Source: Kappaphycus alvarezii (taxonomy: Eukaryota > Rhodophyta > Florideophyceae > Gigartinales > Solieriaceae). Taken from it: a stretch of DNA of 64,000 nucleotides. Positions within the stretch are counted from its first letter, which is position 1, and each line of letters begins with the position of its first letter. Where the stretch lies: the NCBI GenBank assembly GCA_002205965.3, contig NADL03000750.1:124001-188000 (forward strand). The letters are read 5' to 3'. Below, one piece after another: positions 35,237-45,600 of the stretch. The notes beneath the pieces were generated by a model. The model did not search any database. It was given only the letters and a program-made list of their open reading frames with translations, and was not told where the DNA came from. The position numbers and the translations under genes were made by a program.

Positions 35237-35262
35237 CGATTTGGTTATTTCCGGGTGCGCCC
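35237..35262 (-). repeat. Right terminal inverted repeat
   Basis: Reads CGATTTGGTTATTTCCGGGT then GCGCCC on the plus strand, a perfect 26-base inverse of 32535-32560. Confidence 0.92.
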
Positions 35263-35265
35263 ATT
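35263..35265 (+). other. Right target-site duplication ATT
   Basis: Matches ATT at 32532-32534 on the other side of the element. Confidence 0.8.
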
Positions 35266-35562
35266 GGTCGTCGTGTGCGCATATCTTGACTACTCGTTGA
35301 ATACGGTTAAGAAGTTGTGCCCACGTGGCGCCTGAGTAGAAATACAAACATTGAAATTTACACGGTTGCCGCTGCCTTCATCCGCATACCACATCAATGT
35401 ATAGTTAGAACGTGCGCGGTCCCCAGTAGATACTGAATGCATTAAACTTCTTTCTTTCCTGATAACTGCTGACTTGAGTGGTATCTGTACGCCCTCTGTT
35501 GACATCGTCTAGCTACGCGTTTGTAAGCTTTCAAGTAATTCAACTTGAGTCTTACTTGTTTT

Positions 35563-35960
35563 ATGGTGGTAGATCTTTACAAGTTGTGCAGTATGGCACA
35601 GAAGTGTTTGGAGGGTAATCAGAAATCGACTAGGAATGCGGGCGGCGGGTGGAAACCTGTGGCGCCTGCATCACTGCGGTGATGCATCACTATGGTGAGG
35701 GGAGTTGGTTGTTGGCATGAGGTGACGGAACAGGCCGAATTTAACATTTCTGGTAATCTTCACTGCTTACAGTGGAATTTCCCCTGATCAGGGGTTTTGA
35801 TGCAACGGCACCCTGCAACGGCCGTCAAGTCCAATGCGGCCTGCGTGATGTCTGTCCTTGAGATGACGTTTTAGGGAGCGCAGTTTCTCCTCCATTGGAG
35901 TATCAGTTTGGTTGTCTGCATCTCAAAAGGGCAAAACGGCCAAACCCTTCCCTCTACAGT
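35563..35960 (+). mobile_element. LINE-like copy L4: 5' and 3' ends only
   Basis: It starts with the ATG-containing 113-base block shared with 20133-20245. About 110 bases further on it jumps to the C-terminus of the LINE-like protein (LMQRHPATAVKSNAACVMS, stop at about 35874), followed by a decayed family-a tail (AGGGAGCGCAGTTTCTCCTC then GGTTGTCTGCATCTC). The whole body is deleted, giving an element of about 0.4 kb. A perfect 14-base palindrome CCCCTGATCAGGGG lies at 35781-35794. Confidence 0.65.
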
Positions 35961-36149
35961 ACAGTAGTGTACTGGACAGCACTGTACAGTACAGCAATGA
36001 ACTGGAGAGTCAATATTTTCCTGCTTTTTTCTCATCTTCAAATCCTGTGTGTGTGTGTAATCTTTACGGAATTTGGAAAAAGCATGTGGGAGAACATGCT
36101 GAGGGGGGATTACAGAGAAACTAACATGCAAAGGGGGATGAGAGAGGAA

Positions 36150-37478
36150 CTAATCGGAAATGCATCTGGTAAGAACTTGACGCGCTTGCAACCTATGCAA
36201 GCAGAACACAAAGCGCGTGATTAGGAGGTGCAGCTCCCATTGGGGCTTGGTGCCTCGACGGGCAGCAGCAAACGGAGAAAGGCGCCGGAAGAAAGTCGCA
36301 CCCTCGGCCCCAAGGGCACCGAACACATCAATACCAACAGGAAGAAGGCGTATATCGTTCGTGTGGCAGACTAGACCGTAGTGCGTGTGTTTCGCACGTT
36401 CAGCCATTGAGGCAGCTGCGCCGCCAGATAGGGCACACTGGGAAACGCGAGAAGTGACCTGTGGATGGGCCACTGTGACATCCAAAGCGATATCCTTCGG
36501 GTCGAGGCCATATGCACCAGGGATAAAAAGATCTATGCGAAGGGTGGACGAGGGAGAGGACGAAGGGGGAAGAGGAGGAAGCAGATGTTCAAGAGAGGCA
36601 GAAATTCCAAGCTCCTTACAGTAACGATGGAGAGCGTTACGCAAGACATTGTGGCGACGAGTCTGCCCATCGTCGTACTTGCAGGTGAGGGCATGTTTGC
36701 CCAGGGGACCGAGCAACGAGGCGATGTCGTTGGAACGGCGAGCACATACCGGACATCGATCATGACCAGAGAAAATCGCGCGGCCGAGGCGTAGCGAGAC
36801 AGCCACTATCCAGGCTTGCGAGGACAGATAGGTGCCGCGGTGAGGGTGCGGTAAAGTTGAGAACGCGGACACAGGAGGACGACTCACGGACGGACATGAG
36901 GCGACATCTGTCGTGGTCAGAGGATGAACGGAAGATCCGATTAAACGTCAAACTGTGAAGCTCAGACGAGATAGGAGACTGGAGCCGTTCGCCGGGGACC
37001 GGCGTTTGACATCGCTGAAACAGAGAAGTGGGCGACAGGGAAGCCGAAAGATCTGGATAACGGATAAATAATAAAGAGATCGCGGCCCGAGGCACTCCCT
37101 CCAGGTGTTGGTCTCCCGAGAACGAGAGCAGATCTGAGAAACGGCTGAAAACATCAATCATCGAAGCCGCATAAGCGGACTCAGGATTGAAGAAGCGAGA
37201 GGAATGCCGAGACCACCGTAGGAAATAGGAAGGCAGGCTTGCTCCCATTCTGAGTCGGTGCGAGGACCATGAATCTGTGCGAACGCCTCCCGCTGCTTCC
37301 GGCCGAAGCTGACGGCCGAAGCCGTAAATTGGTGGGGGGGTGAGAGTCCGCAGCAGATAAATAACCTTACAGGCGCTCGCACAGAATCCTTGCAGTTACA
37401 TTTTGTCCTGCTTGCCCAGTTTGACCGAAGCGATCTTGCAAACCAAACAAATCGAAATTTGGTTTGCCGTCTTCTCAT
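36150..37478 (-). mobile_element. LINE-like copy L5, different subfamily, 5'-truncated
   Basis: Minus-strand reading from right to left: EQACLPISYGGLGIPLASS (RT thumb) near 37200, then a frame with little match, then a 245-codon open stretch (36150-36887) with CPVCARRSNDIASLLGPLGK, HALTC, TRRHNVLRNAL, DLFIPGAYGLDPKDIALDVT and GIDVFGALGAEGATFFRRLS. This is the same C-terminal Cys/His architecture as L1-L3 but with clearly different sequence, so it is a second subfamily. Three frames are needed. Its right end at about 37478 lies some 145 bases upstream of the oxidoreductase start. Confidence 0.75.
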
Positions 37479-37622
37479 TACACCTTAAAAGTTCGGTTCC
37501 ATTGCATCCTCACTGTGTTACGCGTATTGCTCTGCTGGCCAGACATTGCCCCCGAATCCCCGACCTATTTCGATAGATCCTCAACCCACCTTACAAACAT
37601 TCCCCATTCCGAACCACCCGAG

Positions 37623-39892
37623 ATGCAAATCGCAACGGCCCGCTTTTCCATGACGTGTACAATTCACGCCCTCTCAACCACCATCCGCCACCGTAGAAAC
37701 CAAAATTCCCTCCATTCCCTGCTGCACATAGTCCCCGCTCCCCCCCCCTACCTCTTCCCCGCCTTCCCCATCCGCACCCACCAGATCAACCACAACCATG
37801 TCCTCCCCAACCACCCCCCCATCAACCTCGACGCCCTCCTCACAACCCTCAAACAAAACCTCACCCTCAAAGACCGCCACTTCCACCTCACCACCTACAA
37901 ATCCTGCTTCCTCGCCTCCGAAGCAGTCACCTACATGCTAACCGCCGGCCTCGCCGAAACCCGTCAAGACGCCGTCAACCTCGGTCTCCTCTCCAACAAT
38001 CCGGCCACATCGAGCATTGCCTCCGCGACCACAAGTAAGTCACCTCGTCTCCACCACCCCCTCTCCCTCCCCACACCCACACTAACCCACCCTCCAACCC
38101 GCATCCGCAGCTTCAAAGACGCAGACCTATTCTACAAATTCATCCACCCTACCGACCGCGGCGGTCGCCCCAAGACCCCCGCCGGACACCTCGTCTCATG
38201 GGCCGACTTTCTCCCCGCACCCACACCCCATCACCCCCGACACCTCACCCCTTCCCTTCCGCTCCCATCGTTCCAACATTCGGACCAACCTGTGCGCAGT
38301 GTCCACCCGCCCTTCTGGCCCTTGGATCAGCATAATGTAACACTGTTAGATAATGTGCGCCCGGCCCAGTGGATCCAACCGCAGTTTGACGGCGTTTACT
38401 CGCTGGTCGTTCTTGGCGCTGGGGCGGGTGGCTTGCTTACGGCCCTTGGTGCCGCGGGTTTGGGCGCGAGGGTGGCATTGGTGGAGGGTAATGTGTTGGG
38501 TGGTGACTGTTTGAATGTCGGCTGTGTCCCGAGTAAGGCGTTGATTCACGCGGCTAATTTGGCGCATGCTTTGGGCGATGGGCGTACGTTGGCTGAGGCG
38601 GGCGTTGTTTTGAAGGGCGCGTCGGTCGCCGTGGATTTCGCGGCCACTATGAAGAGGTTGAGGGGCGTTAGAGCAAGGATTAGTCACGTGGATTCGGCGG
38701 AGCGGTATGCAAACGAGTTGGGCGTGGATGTGTATTTTGGGTATGCAAAGTTTACGGCCGCTGATAGTGTGGAGGTGAATGAGACCACTTTGAAATTTAA
38801 GAAGGCTGTTGTTGCCACGGGTGGGTATCCGGCCATTCCGGCTATTGAGGGACTGGGGCATTTGCATGATAGGAGTTTCAGGGAGAGGGGGGCCCGGCCG
38901 GGGGTGGCGGTTGTTACGAATGAGACGGTGTTTAATTTGACAGAGTTGCCCAAGCGGTTTGGTGTAATTGGTACCGGGTTATTGGTATGGAATTGGCACA
39001 GGCGATGCAGAGGTTGGGCAGTCAGGTTACCATGTTTGGCAGGTCGGGAAAGGTGTTGCCCAAGGAGGATGCGGATTTAGCTGCCATTGTCAAGGCGCAG
39101 ATGGAAAAGGACGGCGTTGAATTTCGATTGAGAGTGCAAAAGTATGATGGCGTTGAGTTGACCGGGAATGTCGCAGAGGAGGGTATGAGGAAGTTCTGAT
39201 TAGGACCGTAGAGGGAGGGGAAGCAAAGGAGTATCTGTTCGATGCAATTTTGGTGAGTGCTGGCCGGAAACCCAATGTGGCGAACCTTGGTTTGGAAAAG
39301 GCGGGTGTAGAGTTCGACACCAGCACTGGGCTCAAAGTGAATGACTCACTGCAGACAACAAATACGAAGATTTATGGTGTTGGGATTGTTGCAGTGCTTT
39401 CAAATTTACGCATGTAGCAGACTTTATGGCCAGGATGGTTATTCGGAATGCACTGTTCTTTGGAAACTATAAGATGTCTAGCTTATTGATTCCGTATGCA
39501 ACATTCACTTCACCAGAGCTTGCGCATGTCGGCCTTTACGAAAAGGACATGAAGGAACAAGGTATTGCGTACAAGACTTTTGAAAAGCACTTTGACGACA
39601 ATGATCGAGCCATTTGTGATGGAACTACGGAGGGTTTGGTCCGCATCCATGTGGAGGACAAATCGGATCGCATTTTAGGAGCAAGTATTTGCGGGGAGGG
39701 GGCTGGAAACATGATCAGTGAGATTACATTGGCTATACAGAGCAAAACGGGTCTGGGTGCCCTAGCAAGCGTCATCCATCCGTATCCGACGACTGGGGAG
39801 GCGATTCGTCAAGCAGGTGATCTGTACAATCGTACGCGATTGACCAATACTGTGAAGCAGATCTTGAGGGGAATAGTCAAATTTCAAACTTA
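37623..39892 (+). CDS. DEP domain - mercuric-reductase-like flavoprotein fusion (intron, frameshifts)
   Basis: A pyridine-nucleotide disulfide oxidoreductase with an N-terminal DEP domain. The first ATG is at 37623. The DEP domain (KDRHFHLTTYKSCFLASEAV ... FKDADLFYKFIHP) is split by the intron at 38035-38110. The flavoprotein part has VVLGAGAGGLLTA (FAD), GGDCLNVGCVPSKA (redox Cys pair), ATGGYPAIP, MELAQAMQRLG (second Rossmann), SAGRKPNVANLGLEKAGVE, and the dimer domain ending HPYPTTGEAIRQAGDL. Product of about 720 residues if continuous. Single bases appear missing near 37995, 38970, 39190 and 39383; between these the protein is conserved without stops. The coding strand changes from C-rich to G-rich near 38390. 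Substrate unknown; DEP domains often bring proteins to membranes. Confidence 0.82.
38035..38110 (+). other. Intron within the DEP domain
   Basis: Begins GTAAGT and ends CCGCAG after a pyrimidine-rich tract. Its 76 bases are not a multiple of three. Removing it joins GHIEHCLRDH to NFKDADLFYKF, the expected DEP sequence, which supports both splice sites. Confidence 0.8.
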
Positions 39893-40546
39893 AGGGACAA
39901 GCCGTAGAACCAAAATATCAACTTTTTGCCTATTGTCACAAAATCTCCACTGCCAGTTCTAAATGACTCGGACATGGCCTTCTTCTGCTGCATGCATTGC
40001 CATTCTTTGCCTCGGATACCGGGGATGGTGCACACTAGGCCATGAAAAGAGGCAAGCCTGTCGAAGGCCACGGATAATACAGTCAGTGTCCCATCTTGCA
40101 TTGGAGAGTTGCTATGGAATGCAACACCAACAAATGCAAATTGCTAGAGTGTATGCATCAGATGGAAGCTACGTTGCTAGCATTTTTAGAATCGGTATGG
40201 AATGCAACACCAACAAGTGCAAGTTGTAGGAGAGTGTACATCAAATAGGGTTTACGTGATTAGCTTTTTTAATAGTACGTATTAAAGTCTTTGGACAGAC
40301 TATGGTGACATAATGCATCTAATAAAGCTCTTAGGAGAGAATGCATTTAATATAGGATGGTTGAATCTACATAAGTAGCAATCTAGACCCAACAAACGCT
40401 GAGAATGGAACCAATAGCAACAGACACGAAAAAAGAGAACGCTCCGCCGAGTGCATCAAACTATATTTGACGATCCATAAGATATTTCCTATTTTCATAG
40501 GCCATTAAAGCTGAACAAACACTTTGCATCGTAGGTAGCGCTTTTC
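39893..40546. repeat. Intergenic stretch with an 82-bp tandem duplication
   Basis: Copies start at 40114 and 40196. Each begins TATGGAATGCAACACCAACA and continues with GAGTGTA(T/C)(G/A)(C/T)ATCA-like words. No gene seen in the rest. Confidence 0.6.
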
Positions 40547-41490
40547 TTGGGACATAGGAAATTTTCCGTTGACCCACGGAAAAATCCGGAACAACACACC
40601 ATTGCCGTTTCTCAATGGAAGCAGTTTAATTCGATGCTGGATGCAAATAGCACCAACAAGATTGAGGAGGAACTCATGGGGATCTTTTTACAATCGCAGC
40701 TTTACGGGAGAGCCAGAGATTTGTCTGAAGCTATTTCGGAAGATACGATTGCATCAAAAGACGAAAGTGATGCTATAATGAACACGCTTTACAGCAGAGA
40801 CCCTCTTTCTAAGGTATCCGAAGTTTATCTAGACTTTATTACTATGTTGCAGACAAGAAGAGAAAAGAATGAGATCTTTAGGAAAATCGAGTATTCCTCT
40901 CAAGAACAGTTATCTCACTTCAACGCCCACGGAACTCAGGCCAATCTGTCCAAGGCATTAGTTGCTTTAATAATTTTCAATTGGTCAACATTATGCTTTC
41001 ATAATGTGGGCCGATTGTGATGTGGATCCTACTCAGAGAGTATCCGTTTTGGCCAACTGTGTCCGCAGGTATTACTCGGCACCCTGTAGGATATTCCGGG
41101 CCACAACCGACCATATTTTTCAAATATTAAATCACCCCACATTTACCCTGCCCGCAAAGCTCTTCTTTGGAAAAAAACTCGACGACGAACGAATAACTAA
41201 AATGAATTTCACATAATTGCGTTGATTCTGTCGTTGGGCAATGCTATCAAACTAGTGGTGGAAACATGACTGCTATGCAATCTTTATCAAGCAATGCTTT
41301 GTACACTAGTAACTATTCTGGGAAAGGAAAGGAAGCCGTGAGAATGGTAAACCTCTTAAGACCCTGGAACAAATTTCCGAAAAGAAGAAGACAAAATATA
41401 ACAGGTGTTTTGAATACGGACATTGGAGTTCTGATCACCGACGCAACAGTAATTGTGCGAAATTTTGGATGTCTTTACTCTTTGAAGATA
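40547..41490 (+). pseudogene. LTR-retrotransposon Gag remnant with CCHC-like knuckle
   Basis: An open stretch of about 145 codons reads SQWKQFNSMLDANSTNKIEE, GIFLQSQLYGRARDL, DAIMNTLYSRDPLSKVSEVY, LDFITMLQTRREKNE and LSHFNAHGTQANLSKALVAL. This is the fold of retrotransposon Gag (multimer of helices, RARDL-like core). After 41020 the frame is lost, where a LINE-like 3' tail has inserted. Further on CFEYGHWSSDHRRNSNC near 41420 resembles a zinc knuckle with its second Cys and His positions partly lost. No pol follows. Whether it belonged to a Ty1/copia or Ty3/gypsy element is uncertain. Confidence 0.65.
41065..41150 (+). repeat. LINE-like 3' tail only (family b), inside gag
   Basis: ATTACTCGGCACCCTGTAGG...CCACAACCGACCATATTTTT...ATATTAAATCACCCC matches the tail of L3 (32235-32318) over about 85 bases. 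No element coding sequence precedes it. It interrupts the Gag reading, so it arrived after the Gag element. Confidence 0.75.
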
Positions 41491-41584
41491 CATTAGACGG
41501 TATTTTTATGGTCCAATTCAAGTAATATGACCCGAAAGCAGATATATGAGAAAGAAAGGTAAATGTACAGCTGTTTAATGTGGC

Positions 41585-42660
41585 ATCGTTTGCGGCCAAA
41601 TGCACCGAGGCCACAGAATTCGACGACATGACTGCCAACTTCGCTTGCTTGCCCAGGGCCTGCAGAAAGCTGCTCGTCACCCTACCACCGAGCCCACGGA
41701 TGGCCTTCATCGTAGAAGGCCAGACATCAGGGCAATGGGAAAATGGATGTCAAAATTGACCAAATATTTTAATCTCTATCACTGTGTCCTACAGTGATGC
41801 TAAATTCTGGAGAGACATTTTTATTGAGGCCCACAATATATATTATTGTGAACCATCAAGGAATAATTTTATTTATTTTACGCTGGCACTATTTTATGCT
41901 GAATCCAGTGTGAAATTTTTTGTCCTACAGTTGGGTTTTTATATTATACAAGCTATAATTATTGCATTTATGCTGCCAACAAATTATTATCTGGATGAGT
42001 GCTTACCTGGAAAATACCACAATAATTATTGCTGAGCCTGAATCTTGTCTACCAAAATTATTGCACGGCTTACCTGATTCTTGTAGTAGGTTCACCCTGG
42101 TGTAGAGTATAAGTATTCCTAGGTTGTTAGAAATAATTTTTGAAATACTCTTTTATATCCTCGGGCCACCGAAATATTCCCCTCGATCAGCCATCATTAA
42201 ATTTTTCCTTCTATTCATTATTCATTCTAAGTCAAATTGCGGCATTTACTTATTTATTTAAGTTGGAACTGTTTATTTTTTTGGATCTACCTATCCCATT
42301 TGTTTTGCACTGGAGGTACGGATTTCTTCGATGTCAATTTTGTCAACCCACTCGCGCCGTCCAAAAGGAGAGTGCGCACCTTCAACCCGCTCACATCCCT
42401 CAAGGCGGCAAGGGCTGCAAAGCATAGAAGATATGAATCTTTTACCGAGACCTCCGCACGGAGCAGACTCATGCCCATCCTTATATCCACCCTGGGGGAC
42501 TGGCACCTAGACGCCTACGCATTGCTCAACGACGTGGGGCGGAACTTGGCTGTTAGGGCAATAGAGACATACGGGGCCGTTAGAGCAGTTTTAACGCAGA
42601 GGCATTCGGCAGCAGCAGTGATGCCAATGCATCACGCCTGCTGACAGGCTTCGATCCAGC
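41585..42660 (+). mobile_element. LINE-like copy L6, split by an insertion
   Basis: The left part (41585-41738) reads HRIRRHDCQLRLLAQGLQKA, ARHPTTEPTDGLH and RRRPDIRAMG. The right part (42313-42645) resumes with TDFFDVNFVNPLAPSKRRV, TFNPLTSLKAARAAKHRRY, STLGDWHLDAYALLNDVGR and AVLTQRHSAAAV. The two parts join exactly where L1 and L2 read on without a break. The end is cut near 42660 with no tail. Confidence 0.75.
41740..42311. mobile_element. AT-rich insertion of about 570 bp inside L6
   Basis: It interrupts L6 between RPDIRAMG and GGTDFF. It is AT-rich, has an 83-codon hydrophobic frame (41784-42035) with no known domain, and no clear terminal repeats by eye. It may be a non-autonomous transposon. 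Confidence 0.45.
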
Positions 42661-45600
42661 CATTTAGGCACCTGACTCACATTTCCTATTATCCTGAGCA
42701 TGTGTAGCATACACCGGGGGATAGCTGAACCGCACCTTTCAAAAATTTAAGGACCAAATAATTTTCGTCAATACACCGAATCCGAGTGCACAGGTGACGA
42801 TTGTCACACTGATTTGAATTACGTATTCAATGGACCGCTATTCGACAACGGAGCCCCCTGCAGAGGTATAGGACTCTTAAAACTACAACTGATCAAAGAT
42901 CTTGTGTTAACTGCCTGAGATGGAAAGCTAGACCCTGTACCGTCAACTACTGCGAACAGACCAAACTGGTAGTACGAAATTGGAGGCCACGCAAGCCAGT
43001 CGAAGAAAATCGTGGAATCCATCGACCTTGCAGGCATATCTGGCCAGGGCGATGCTGTCAATATTAGACATGTAGTCGTGGAGGGATCGACGTATTGGGT
43101 TATCCTTTTTCTCACATTGACTTGGCCGATTTCGTCGGCGATAGAGAAATTCCTGGGTTTCCTTTTTTGCTAACTTTTTATCTCAGATCCACACTCGCTT
43201 CGCGCGTCCGGGATGGGTTCACGTCCATTATATTTCGTCTGTCACTTTCTTTCATGGTGACAGTGTATCTGTAGTGCATTGTTGGCGCCCTACCCCCAAG
43301 CCACGCCATTGCGGGGCCCATGGCGGCTGCTGTACCTTTTTACAGTAGCAAATGACAGATTCGATCTGGATCCATTTTAGATACCTGCAACCGGCTCACC
43401 TGAGCCGGCGGCGGGCATTTTACAGTAGCTAATGATAGCTTTGATCTGGATCCATTTTAGATACTTCTCATGACTTCTAACGCTGCTGAGTTGCGACCTA
43501 GCCTTTTGTGTTCTTTTTAGGATGCAAAAATGACATCGATATAGGGTCCCCATTGCTATTTACCCCTGCGACTAAAATATCTCCGAGTTCCTACCAAACT
43601 CAACAATAGTGCACTTAAGATCATTACACGTATGAAGCCTTTTGATGAGTAGCAAGTCAGAGATCCATTTTTATCCTCCATTTCCATCATATGCAGCATT
43701 TCTTCCTTGGCTTAGGAGTTGAAACCACCATTCACGTAGACATCCCAGAAGCAAACTAATGAGCTCAACAAACCACTGAAGTTGAGGCGGGTTTCTATGG
43801 CACTGCGTATCATCTCATCTGTTCCACCTTACATATCTTATTCTTTCACAAGCGGCTCACACACCCCAGGAGAGTTGCGACCAATATACTGAAAGGACCA
43901 ATATTGGATGAAACGTAATGTTTATTTGCTCTTTACATCAGCAAAAAGATAGGCTTTGATATTCGCGACTTTCTCTGCATCGTCAGTTTCCCTCATTCAG
44001 AAAATTGCATGTGTATAGTTCAACTCTTCAATGTCTTCATTCCTGCTCTCTGTGATCGATACAAGAGTAGCACCAAGATCCATGACTGCAGAAAATTTTT
44101 AAAAAAATGTCAAATTGAAGCGAAGATAAATTTGACAGGTCGAATGCTTCGGGTTGTATCCCCTTCCACAATAGTACCAAGTTATAGGGACAAATCTTTT
44201 GGATATGATATTGTATGAGCGAATTATCGAAACACGGAGGCTTTGCAAGCGACAAAAATGCTACCAAAGTATGTTTGTGGGAATGAGAAGAGATAAATAA
44301 AGACTCTAGGATCGAGTACGTACAAGTGCGTATCGAAGGGGTAAGGTATACCATCCATACTCAGGGACTAGAGACAAAGAAATTTTGCTTAGTCGGGAAC
44401 CTGACTTTCAATTCTTAGACTATTTAGGTCTTGATTTGAAGCTTTCTTTCGACTTTTTTACCCTCTTTTAACGTGAAGCCGTTTACTTGGCTTATATTCC
44501 TACTGCCTCTAGTGATCGATAGATCGATTATTTGCAGATTTTCCCGTTTTGACTCTAAACGTCTATTGATCGAAATGATGATCGAAAAAGCGGTTTAAAT
44601 AGCATTTATATCTGCTTTCTGGTCTATTTATAGTGGCTTTTTGATGTCTTTGGATTTAATCATTGTAATGCCCACGTATTTTCGAAGAAACTGTAACTTC
44701 AAGAGTGAATAACGATAGTAAAGTGTTGCGTCCACATGCTCCATCCTGGTGATCTCCAACGATGTTTCCTGCAAGCAGCACTATGCCCTACGTACCTCCT
44801 AAAATCCAGCCTCACATTTCAGCGCCATCTGCAGCCCCTTGTGTCACCCCTACAATGCTACTGGACTCGATAAATTCGACAAGAGCACAACTAGCGCCAT
44901 CGGGGTCTCGCGTGTTGGGCAGTTCAACACCTTCATCAACTATAGCTCAATGGCGTGGGTAAGGGAAGCCGAGGGACGTTGAATGAGGTGATTCAAGAAG
45001 AGGAGGTCTTTCTAGAGTTATTCAAGCGGAAAGAGTGCTTCAACATAAGGAATGGGTTCTGAAAAAATTAGACGTTATATCGCTGAGGTTCTACCGCTGA
45101 TGCGCTTGAGCCAAGAAGAGGTGGAAGAGGGAGGTGTCTTGGAGTTAAGAGAGTGATCGGCCTGATCAAACTCATGGATAGGTTAAAGGAGGATCATCAT
45201 GTAAGGATATGATAATGGAAACGCAGTTAACGGAACATATGCTCGTAGATTTGGCGAGGTCATTTTCTGCAAACGAAGTCGATAAGGTGGAAACTCAGTG
45301 CAGACTACGAGACATATATCCGACCAGTGCTGTTGTTGTGTTTTTGCTTTTGATGGTTTCTTGAATTCGTTTGTGCTATGGTGGAATGAGCACATTGTCC
45401 TTAAGCGACTCTTGCAGAACGAGGTAAAGCTGTCGGACATGTATTGCTATGGTACTGCTATCTAATTTTGTCACACAACTGGTTTTAGTTTCGAGGGGAT
45501 AATTGATTTTTGCTGCAGTTGGGACATCAGCCATCCTCTTTAGAGTGAATTCGAGTCATCTCGGAGAGCATCATGGCCAACTCCCCGACTGGGCGAGGTG

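Larger units (their letters stand above)
32535..35262. mobile_element. Complete Harbinger-like DNA transposon, 2,728 bp
   Basis: The element is bounded by 26-bp perfect terminal inverted repeats and flanked on both sides by ATT, a 3-bp direct duplication typical of the PIF/Harbinger superfamily. It holds two convergent genes: an intact DDE transposase (plus) and an intact DUF6818/Myb-like protein (minus). Nothing in either gene is visibly broken, unlike most other mobile DNA here, so this copy is probably young and may be autonomous. Confidence 0.9.

Noticed and set aside
42819-43115. Minus-strand 98-codon frame, suspected enzyme fragment
   Set aside because: No motif on either strand convincing enough to name a family.
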